Shown piece after piece: positions 45,140-54,891 of a stretch of 64,000 nt of DNA. The position numbers were made by a program, and so were the translations under genes. Under the pieces are notes generated by a model. That model ran no database searches. It was not told the DNA's origin and saw only the letters and a list, made by a program, of their open reading frames with translations. The DNA is from Bilabrum cf. latius. Its lineage: Eukaryota > Bigyra: Bicosoecida > Bigyra > Bicosoecida. Position 1 is the first letter of the stretch. Every line of letters starts with the position of its first letter. The stretch covers positions 1,240,001 through 1,304,000 of the forward strand of contig OZ237743.1 in the NCBI GenBank assembly GCA_965178125.1, read 5' to 3'.

Positions 45140-48100
45140 ATGTGTGGTACTCCTAAATCAGCCGATGCGCCGCTGGTTGGCGGCGGGCCGGAAGCGCCTG
45201 CGCCTGCCGCCGCAACTCAAGGCGGGGAGGCTACGCCGGGGTTCATCGAGACCGCCAAGGCCAAAACGGCCGGCGTGCGCTAGTTCAGCGCGCCTCTGAC
45301 GGGCGACGTTAGAGTGTGGGCCCGCCTGGCGGCGGATCACCCGCTGGCGAAGGGCAAGGCCAAGGTCCTGCAGTGCAGGCGGCGCTGGTCGGACGGCTCG
45401 TGGGTGGTGTCCCTGGAGGGAGACCGCTGGTCCTCATGGCGGGCGGACGAGCTCGAGATGGCCGACGGCAGCGATGCGCCGGCCGCCAGCGACCCGCTCA
45501 TGGGCGCCGCGGCTGCCTCCATGGCCAGCCCGGCCCGCGCCCCCGGCGGCCGCCCCTTCAAGCGGGGAGACCTGGTCAGGCTCGTGGAGGCGCACCCGCT
45601 GCTGGGCCTGCCAGAGGCCGCCGCGGCGGGGATCCCAACCGACGCGGCCATGCCCTCACTCGTCACACCGGAGCAGGGACCCCGTTTCCGGCAGGCGCTC
45701 CGGCTGGGGCTCGGCGTGCACGGCACTGCGGCGCGCGTGCGAAGGTTCGCCAGCAAGGACGCCGAGGCCTACAGGCTGGACCGCACCTCCGCGACCAACG
45801 CGGCGCTATTCGAGGACGCCCGGACGCTGCTGGGCGAGGACATGGGCAGCACGCTGCCGATATCTTGCGAGGTGCAGGGCACTCGTCACATGGGCACCGC
45901 CACGCCCGAGACGGGCAAGCTGGCAGACGGGCTGGGGGAGAGGGGCTCCGCCTGGGTGCCCCGGTCCATGGGCCGCGGCTGGCTGCGGCAGGCGCTCGAT
46001 GCGCGGCAGACCGCACAGGGGAGGAGCGTGCGGCGACAGACGATGGGGTTTGGTGGTACGCTGGTCCAGGAGACGGGAGGAGAGGAAGAAGGGGGCCCCG
46101 CGGTGCACGAGCAGAAGCTGTGCGAGGCACCGGTACAGAAGGACGCGACCTCGGCGCAGCACGCGCGCGCCGGTGCCAAGGCCTTGATGCCTGGAGGGCA
46201 GAAGGGGAGGCCGGTGCTGGTCGAGCTGCGGCCCATCGGCAGGGGCGGGGAGCGGCTGGCGGGGACCGGCTCCGTGGTGGACTCTGGCCGGGCCCTGCTG
46301 CTGCGGTGCTGGAGCGACCGAGGGGATGTTCCGCTGTGCGGCGCCGCGGCAGAGGATGCCCTGAGCACAAGGGAGGAGGCCGAGGAGGAGGCGGCTCGGG
46401 AGTTCGAACGGCTGTGCAAGCAGTACGAGGTGCAGCGCACTGCGGTGCTGTCCAGGGGCTCCAGCAGCGGCAGCCCCCTGCCAGTAGGCGGCGAGTCGCC
46501 AGCGTCACTTCCGTCTGCTTCGTTGTTGTCTGCATCACCGGAAGCGAAGACAGACGCGGCCGCCGGCAATGAAGCCGGAGCCGCCGAAGAGAAGCAAGAG
46601 AAGGGGAAGGAGAATGAGAATGGGAATGAGAATGAGAATGAGACCGCAGCCCCGCCAGCCCCGGCCTCGGCAGTGGCCGACCCGTGGGGCGCTGCGTCCG
46701 GCTCGATTTCCGGTTCCGAATCCAAGAAGGAAGGCGGCTCGGACCCGTGGGGCAGCGGGGTCACCGGCGGAGCTGGTGTCGCGGATCCATTCGCCTCGCC
46801 AAGCAAGGGAGCAGGAGCAGGAGCAGGAGAATCGGCGGCGGGGGAGGCTGATCCCTGGGGCGCATCGGCTGCCAGCGCGGGACTTTCACCAGCGCCGGCA
46901 CCTGCGGCTGCAGCGTTCGGGGCGGACCCATGGGGCTCCCCCGGGGAATCCCCTGGGAAGGAGGGTTCCCCCGCCCCCAGCCTGGGGTCGTTGGGGCGCA
47001 CCCGTTCGGGTCGCGGCAAGGGCAAGGGCAAGGGCAAGGGCAAGGGCAAGGGCAAGGGGAAGAAGAGCGGCAAGGGCAAGGGGGGCAAGCGCACGAGCAC
47101 CGGAACCGGCCGTACCTCCTCTTTCTCGGCCTCTGCTGCTCCCCCTGAGGGCCTGCCCATGGGTGTACTGGCGGGCGACTGGCTGCGGATGCAGGGCTGC
47201 GAGGCGCTGGGTTGGGGCGCGGTGGGGCGGGTGTGCGACTTGGTTGCAGGGCCGTCCGAGTGCGGGGTGGTGCCGTCCGAAGGTAAAACGTCCCTGAAAG
47301 GCACCGGGGTGGATGTGCCGGGGGATGCGGCGGTGGCAACAGTACACTACCGCGGGGGATCGATTCCCGGTGTGCCCAACGACTCCACCGAGGGGGGTCA
47401 CCTGCGGCTGCGCAAGACGTCGTGCTCCCACCTGGGCGTAATCATGCAAGCAGAGGAACTGGCCAAGGAACAAAGGGAGCCCAGGGAACAAAGTGGAGGA
47501 GAAGACGAATGGCAGCTCGCGGACGACGACTCCGACTGCGACTCACTCGTCATCGTAAGGAGCCCGCCCACGCCCGACGACCTGGTTACGCTCTGGCCCG
47601 CCCTGCCCTTTGCCCAGGGGAAGGCATTCAGAGCCGCAGCAGTCGCGGAGTCCGCGGGGCAGGACCCTTAGTCGGAGAACCCATTCGGCCTCAAGTGGTC
47701 GCACTTCACTCACGCCGTTCTCAGGGCAGACACGAGGCGTGGGCCCGCCAGCCCAGCCCCCAGCGAGGACTCGGAGGAGTGGTTCAAGGAGAGGAAGATC
47801 GCCGCGGACGGGCCCGTGTCAGTGCAGTGCATGCTGCCCGCGAGGCACCTGTGCGTGCACAGGAGGGTGGGCAAGGGCGAGTGGGGGGGCAGGCCCGGCT
47901 GGGCGGTGGACCCAGGCGAGCTCAAGGAGAGGGCCAAGGCGCTGCTGGGCTATGCGGCTAGGCTGCTGCCTACGGTTGCGGGGAGCCCTTTCGGTGGTGG
48001 CACGGGCATAAGCGCGCCGAAGATGCTGGCTGACGCGGCATGGTGGCAGCTGGCCCCCAAGGCGTTCAGCGGGTGCTAGACCCTCCCCCTCAGGATCGGT

Positions 48101-49297
48101 GACTGGGTTACGCTGCACCACGGGCACCCCTTGGCGGCGGGCGGGATCGCGGTGCAGGCGTGGGTGGGGCGCGTCCCTACTTCGCCCGGGGAGGCAGACT
48201 CGAGCAAGTGCTCCAGGATGACGCTGCTCAGCGGAGCCAGCATGTCGGGGCAGCTGCTCCCAGGGAACATCGGGATGCCCCGCCGGCTGCTCGCCCGACA
48301 GAGCGAGATGCCGGGCACCGGTGCCTTCCGGGACTTGACAGTGGCCACGGTGGGTGTGCTGCCCCCGCAGCGGTCGGCAGCCGTGGGGGGACGTCTCGTG
48401 TCGGGCGCGATGCCCCCTGCCGGACAGCGGACGCAGGCGGACCACAGGGGCGTGCGGGCGGGCGCGCTCATCACGCTGAACTCGGAACACCCGCTGTCCG
48501 CGGAGCAGGGGGGTATTGCCCGTGTGACGAGCGTGCAGGGGGTGCTGGTGGAGCTCCAATCGCTTGCCGATTGTGTGCTCGCGGGCAGCCCAGTTCCGTC
48601 CTCTAGCGAGCCCCAGACCCGGGCGCACCGCATGCTGACTAGGGCCGTGCGGCGGGTGCTGGCCCCGCCCGACTCCGTGCGGCTCACCCCTGCCATGCGC
48701 GCGAAGGGTGTGACGAGTGATATGCTGGCGGAGTTCCTCGAGGCGCAGGCCGCGGCCAGCGAGGTGTCGCTGACGAGCGGGAACGTCCGGTAGTTCATGA
48801 AGGTTCGCCCCGCCATGAGCAAGGGCGTGTCCATCGGAGACAGCAGCAACAGCAGCGCTGGCGGGCTTGGGCTGGGGTTCGGGGCTGTGACGGCGGGCAG
48901 TGGGTGGGGGTCGGCAGCAGGAATGCCGGCGCCCTCGGCGGGTGGCGGCACGAGCGGGTGGGGCTCGAGCGCAGGAGAGGTCACCGTGGTGATTCCGGCC
49001 AGTATGGCGGCGGATTACGGACCATCATCAGGCCATGACTCGGAAGGGATTACCATGGACGTGGAGATGGACCTCGACTCTCCCGGGATGGTGCAAGTGG
49101 GGGCCCATCTGTCGGCGGTTGGCGGCGCGGCGGAGTACCTCATGGAGTCCGCTATGCATTCCGGTCTGAACGGACTGGAGGTGGAAGAGGAAGACTCGGA
49201 CGTGTCGGAGGCGGAGCTGGAGGGGAACTACAGTGGCGACTCTGATAATGACGAGGAGATCGACGATGAGGACGGGGGCGGTGCCGATTGGATGTGA
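45140..49297 (+). CDS. Large protein with repeated GD-V...HPL modules
   Basis: Unrecognised as a whole, 1385 residues; four TAG codons (45281, 47669, 48077, 48791) and TGA at 49295-49297. It repeats a degenerate 40-60-residue module: TGDVRVWARLAADHPLAKG, RGDLVRLVEAHPLLGLPEA, AGDWLRMQGCEALGWGAVG, PDDLVTLWPALPFAQGK, IGDWVTLHHGHPLAAGG and AGALITLNSEHPLSAEQGG. The pattern (GD-V-L...HPL..G..G.V) is like the SH3-like tandem repeats of Mind bomb and KEEP ON GOING ubiquitin ligases, but I see no RING or kinase in this gene. Between modules lie DPWG-containing disordered stretches and a Gly-Lys run (about 47014-47090). The C-terminus is acidic (EEEDSDVSEAELEG). ATG 45140 begins the open frame. A protein-interaction scaffold is the likeliest role. 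Confidence 0.7.
47014..47085 (+). repeat. GGCAAG 6-bp repeat (Gly-Lys)n
   Basis: In-frame basic tract inside the module-repeat gene. Confidence 0.85.
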
Positions 49298-49490
49298 GCT
49301 GGAATGGAATGCATCTCGTTTTGCTCTGGGAGACAGCATGACAAGCGCTCCGCATGACTGGGTGTATCTATAATAATGATTCTCAATATGCTTTCCCGGG
49401 GTGTTTGTCAGGTTCGGTGCTGTGCGCAACTAGATTCGGAGTGGCCAAAAGGCGCTGCTGGCAGTTGCACTTGGGTACACACTCTCTCCG

Positions 49491-50237
49491 ATGCGGATTC
49501 GTAGCCGCCCCGCAGCCGTGTTGGTTTACGATGGGGTTTGCAATATATGTAACTTTGGAGTACGCACAGCTTCGAGTCTTGATGCCGACGGGTCTATCTG
49601 GTACGTGGCGCTGCAGTCGAATCGGCTGAACGCCCTGTCTCGTTGCGTAGCATCGGATCCCGCGCGTTATGGCATCGGACACCAGCTTGCAGAGGCACTG
49701 TAGCCAGCTGCAGTCCACAAGCGGTTTGTGTTGTTGGAGGGTCAAGGCCTACATCACGCGATGCTGGCAGCCGAAGGAACGCAACAACTCCCCCAGCAAA
49801 GCACAGCATCTGGCCGCGGAGTGCCCGTCAAGCTCGGTAGGCTCAGCAGTATACCAAATGTAAAACACACGCATCGGTCGGCTCGCCGCCTCGTTGTTCG
49901 CTCCGGTGGGGATGCCGCCTTGCGCGTGGGCGAGCTGACCGGAGGCGTGGTTGGACTGGCTGCTTCCATTGCGAGGTCTGTGGCCCCAGCATCGCTCGTG
50001 GAGGCCACGTACGACTTTGTGGCCGCTAATCGATACGCTTGGTTTGGACGGACCGAGTCTTGCCAGATTCCACCGTCTTGGCTAGCGGATCGCATGTGGG
50101 ACATGCCGCGCCGAGAGGAGCCCACGCACCCGTGCGCTGCCACTGCCACCTTGAAGGGCACCAGCTCGCCGAGTGCGAGCAGCGGTGCAGGCGACTGGCC
50201 CACACCCTTGCATCGGGACGAGCAAGGCAGGCAGTGA
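49491..50237 (+). CDS. DCC-family (DUF393) thiol-disulfide oxidoreductase-like protein
   Basis: About 248 residues. The N-terminal LVYDGVCNICNFGV is the DCC/DUF393 signature with its CxxC, and the C-terminal SLVEATYDFVAANRYAWFGRTESC is the second conserved block, with the family's (Y)D..A.NRY.WFG...C. Between them is an extra segment of roughly 45 residues (after VLLEGQGLHHA) that relatives lack; it could be an unrecognised intron or a true insertion. A single TAG (about 49701) follows AEAL and links the two halves. Ends in TGA. Function of the family is poorly known; the CxxC suggests a redox role. Confidence 0.78.
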
Positions 50238-50430
50238 TAGTGTACCTCTGTGGTGGGCACCCGTGTGTAGGAGGTCTCGTGAAAGCACAGATGCACAACG
50301 TTTGATCATTATTGGGTAGTCTAGCAGCAACTCGCACAAGCGCCGCTGCGTATTGACAAGCACGATCACGAGCACGTCCGGGTAGCCGGCGCGACTCCAT
50401 CTCGCATGCCCACGTGTGCATCACAGTGCA

Positions 50431-53400
50431 TCACCCCCACGGCATGAGTATGGAACCCTTGCCCTTGCACTTGCCCCAGTCCCCCTTCGCGAGAGCGGCA
50501 AGCAGATCCGCCAGACCCTCCCCCTCCTCTTCCTCTGCCTTCTCCTCCTGCTTCCCTCCACCCTTCGCCTACCCAGCACTGCCACGGCCCACCCCATCCC
50601 CATCCCCATCCTCGCTATCTTCGTCCTCACTGCTCTTGCTCTCGCTCGCGCCCGCACGCACAACCCCAGTCCCCCCAGTCCCCCCAGTCGCCCCAGTCGC
50701 CCCCAGCCCCTCCTTGATGTCCCGCAGGGGCCGCAATCGGGCCCTCCTCGCTGCCATGTCTGCGCTTCGCCTGGCCTTCTGTATGGCCCTCTGCTGGGCC
50801 ATGCGCTGGCCCCGGGTCATGTCAGACAGCGTGTTCCCCGAGCCCGGCCGCCGGGAAGCGAACTGCCGCATGTGCCCTGCGCCAGTGCCTCGCCTGACGC
50901 GCCGACTGGCAGGCCCCTCCCCCTCCCCGTGTTCATCCTCGTCTCCATCCTCTTGGCCGGCCGCACGCCGCTGCCTCAGCCTGGCCCTGCGCGCCGCCTG
51001 GCTGCCCCCAGACCGCATGCCGGCCAGCGGGTTAGCGACCATGGACCCGGCCTAGCCCGAGGACTGGCCGTGGTGCGCCCCGCTCCCGCGACCACTACCC
51101 TCGTCGTCTTCTTCCTCTTCCTCTTCCTCTTCCTCTTCCTCCTCCTCCTCCTCCTCCTCTTCCACACTCGGGATTGCATCAAGAGGCCCCGCACGGATGG
51201 CAGCCCACACCGCATCCCCGACAGCAGGTACCGCTGCCCATGCTCCGGCATACGGACCCAGCCTCAGCCTAAATCGCTGCCGTGGCTGCAGAGACATAGC
51301 TTCCTCCGCCTCGGCCCCGGCCTCGGAACCCCCTACGTGTGCAGCCCCATCCCCATCCCCATCCCCATCCCCATCCCCATCCCCATCCCCATCCTCAGGC
51401 TACTCCACCTCGACCCACGCGCCCTGCACCAGGTAGGACAGCCTGTCCGAGTATCCACCCGCACTCACCATGCCCCCACCAGACTCGATGTCCCCCGCGC
51501 CCGCGCTCGCCAAGCCATCGCGGCCCGCGGGCCCGTGCACGCGGATCGCAGCCGAGCTCACATCCACAGTCCCTCGGTGCGCGCTGGTGCTGCTGGTGCT
51601 GGTGCTGCTGGCCCCTGCCCCTGACGCGGCCCCCTGCACGGCCCCTGCGGCAGCCAGGGCCTCCCTCGCCCCCGGGGAGACCGTGGAGAGGACCAGCCGC
51701 TGGGAGGCAGGAGGCAGCAGGTGCTGCGCTGGTGTGCCCAGAAGGAGCGCGCCCGCCTCTGCGCCCGTCAGCTTCAGGGTCAGGTGGGCCGGTGGCGACG
51801 GGCGGGCATGGCCAGAGCCAGGGCTAGCAGCAGCAGCAGCAGCACCTGCCGCTCGACCCTGTTGTTCCCTGGCCTTCAGCTCCGCCCGCACGATCAGCGG
51901 AGGCCTCACCTGAATCTCGATCCCGGGCAACCCTGCGATGGGCATGGGCCGCGCGTCGATCTCCGCCACCTGCTCCAGGCCAGGAGGGGAAGGCGGCCCG
52001 CTGCTCCTCTCCTCCACAGACAGCAGCACTGTTCCCTAGCACCCCCTGGAGTCAACCCCGGGGGGCATCTGGGGGCCACGGCTCCCCCCGCTGGCCTCCC
52101 CGTCGCCCTCATCGTCCCCTTCGTCACCCGAGTCCACCGTGGCGCGGGGCCTTCGGGCGCGCACCTTGTTCCTCTGCTGCATTGCACTGCGCTGCCTCTC
52201 CGCGTCCTCCTCCCGGGTGGTCAGGCGGGCCCTCAGCTCCATGGGTCGGGCCGCGGCGGGTAGCGACTGAGGACCCACCGGGCTCGCGGGCTGGGCCCCT
52301 GTCCCTGCCCCTGCCCCTGCCCCTGCCCCTGGTTTGGCTGCCGTGCTGCCACCGCCACCGCCACCGCCGCCGCAGCCCGGGGCAGCATCTTCGGCAGAAG
52401 CGGCAGCAGCACTGGCAGAAGCCCTGTCGGTGGTGCTAGAGGATGCCAGCTGCCTGGCCTGGTGAGCCGCAGATGCAGCGGACTGCAGTGCGCCGCCTGC
52501 CTCGGGAAGGAGTACAACGCCCTGCCCGATCCAGTCCTTCTTCGTCTTGCTCTTGGGAGCACCCCCTCCGTTCCCGCCGCGGGTGCCCAGCGAGCCATCC
52601 GGCTGCCGCCTGCGCCGCGTGGCTCCAGACCCGGCGGGCGGAGTGATGGGCCGTCTGTCCATCTGGCCCTGCCCATACCCCCCTCCGATCGGGGCATACC
52701 CCCCCGCACCCCCTCCCATCGCGCCCATGAGCTCATCTTCCTCCTCGTCGCCCAGCGCGCGGGTGCCGCCCCCGTGGTCTCCATCGTCCCCGCCCTGCCC
52801 CGCCCTCTGCTGGAAGCGAGCAAACGCAGCCGCCTGCTCCCGCTGCAGCCGATCGAACTCGTCGGGGTTCATGCCCGCGCCCCCTCCAGCGATCGCCGCC
52901 GCCTCCTTGGCAGACTGAGCCTCCTCGAACCGACGCACCGCCTCCACCGGGTCCAGCTCCTCCGGTTGCCCCGGGCCGGCCCCGCCACGGCCGAACCCAC
53001 CCCCACCTCCGCCGCTGCCCCCACCCATGTACACGCCGCTGCCCCCGCCCGTGTGTGCGCCGCTTCGGCCATGCCTCGGCAATGGCGCCGTCCCGCCCAC
53101 CACCTCCTGCGCCAGCTCCAGACACGCGGCCGGCTCCAGGCTCTCCGGGATCGGGACGGGGTGTTGCACCCCCTCCCTATCAGCATCGTGCTTCGCCTCG
53201 ATTCTCAGGACCCTCGCTTCGTCCGCTCCGTCCAGGGACTCTGCCACCGCCGCCAGCTCGTCGGTCCCCTCGAGTCCATCCATCGTCTCGGCCAGGTGCA
53301 CCGCACCCTGCCTCCACTCGTCACACCTGAGCATGGCACGCAGGGCAGCCAGCTGCGAGGCCGCCGTGCCGTGCCCCGGGAACCCCTCCCCGTTGAGCCT

Positions 53401-54525
53401 GGGGGCGTGCTGCAGGCCCTTGGGCGTGTCCCATGCGGCCATGGCCTAGTAGGTATGCCTCGGCTGCAGGGACTGGCTGTTGCTCTGCAGCCGAACCTGG
53501 CAGGCAGCCACCAGGCTGGCAAAGCAGCGCCGCTGCAGGAGGTGTCCCCTGGTCTTGGGCCGCGTGCTCGCCCGCTAGAGCTGCTTCGAGGGGCGGCCCT
53601 GGTACACGCCCTGCGCGGTGTGACGAGTGCCACCGGAGTCCGGTGCGGGGGCAGGAGAAGAGGGGGAAGAGGAGGCGGCGCCGGCTGCATCTCCAAGCCC
53701 GGAGCCAGCCGTCCCTTGCCTGTGGGCCGGGGCTTGCCCTTGAGCTTCGGGGTCTGCAACCTCGCCCGGCCCATCGCCCGCTCCTGCTCCCGCTCCCGCT
53801 TCTGCTCCTGCACCACTATGCCCCCTCTCCGATCCGGAGCCGGAACCCATTGTGCCCTGGGAGCGGACGGGATGTGGCGCCCCGGCGGCCCCCACCGGAT
53901 TTGTGCCGTCGTGCGGTGCATCCACGAGGTCGGTGTGTCCCCCCACGACCCCAAGCATGGGCGAGCTGCCCCCCCCATCCCCCCCAGAGGAGGATACGCC
54001 CCCTACAGTGGAGGCCAGGGCACTGGAGTGCGAACCGCCGGCCAGAACGTCCGCGTGTGCTCCCTGTGAATCCATCTATTCGAGCACATAGGCAGCGGCG
54101 GCGTTGGTGTCTCCTGGGTGGAGACGGAGAGCACGCTGGGCAATTGCGAATGAGGCGCCGAGCGACATCAGCTGGTCGAGCGGATCGTCGGGCTAAGAGC
54201 CATCAGCTCCGAGACCAGTGGCAAGATCAGGTCGCAGGGGTCCCCCGCGCCCGGGGTTCCCAACAGACCCTCCAAGAGACGGCGGGCGGACGCCTTCTGG
54301 GGCTGGGGCGGCTGCAGAGCGCGATCCAGCGCCAGCCCCTAAATCACCGGCCACTCGACCGCCCCCAATCTCTTCTGAATTTATAGCTGCCCCAAGCTTT
54401 GTGGAGCTGGGTGGGTTTGAAGGCGACGATCGACGACCCCGAAGCTGTTCTCGCATCTAGCGAGAGTGCTCATCCTCCTCATCACTTGGCATCCCTCGAT
54501 CATCGCGATCTGAGGGGCTCGCCAT
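50431..54525 (-). CDS. Large disordered protein with N-terminal UBA-like domain
   Basis: A 1364-residue frame from ATG 54525 to TGA 50431-50433 with nine TAG codons. The clearest element is near residues 120-150: LDQLMSLGASFAIAQRALRL followed by HPGDTNAAAAYVLE, matching a UBA domain (L..MGF....A..AL....G....A..WLL), a ubiquitin-binding three-helix bundle. A TAG sits just after VLE, where UBA proteins usually have His, Gln or Asn before a Met-Asp pair. The rest is Gly/Ala/Glu/Arg-rich and low-complexity, with a segment LAALRAMLRCDEWRQGAVHL of helical type, a KSKTKKDWIGQGVVLL patch and long Glu runs near 51110-51165. The C-terminus ends in GKCKGKGSILMPWG. No enzyme domain is seen. It may be a ubiquitin-linked scaffold; assignment beyond UBA-like is not possible. 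Confidence 0.62.
51109..51165 (-). repeat. CTC/CTT tract (polyglutamate)
   Basis: In-frame Glu run in the UBA-like protein. Confidence 0.85.
51346..51393 (-). repeat. CCCATC-type 6-bp repeat
   Basis: Encodes (Asp-Gly)n on the gene strand. The same unit encodes (Ser-Pro)n in another gene at about 21471. Confidence 0.85.
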
Positions 54526-54891
54526 TACTTGTAGTGTAGATCTTATTCACAGCGACCAGCAGTGATTGCGAGAATACGCAGTTTAGGTGGCGGGTGGCGG
54601 ATCTGCGCAACAGCCTTGTACAGACGATCTTGTTTCCAACACGGCCCTGAGACGGCGCTGCCAGAGAGTTTTGTCAACTGAGAGATACTGTGACGAATAC
54701 CGTCTGCTGGAAACAGCCGCAGATATAGTGTGCGAACAAGCGAGCTGCGCAGACCTACGCGGCATTGCTCACACTCATTTGAAGCTCTGCCGAGCCGAGC
54801 GGAGCTTGACTGGTGGAGCCTTTGTCGACGAAAGACAGGCGCCCTGTATCCCAGTGCAACAATCCGTGGTTGGTATCTATATACAATGTAT
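54526..54891. other. Spacer between two leftward genes
   Basis: Upstream of the UBA-like gene and downstream of paralogue C. A rightward open frame crosses into paralogue C on the opposite strand; I treat it as antisense. Confidence 0.4.
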
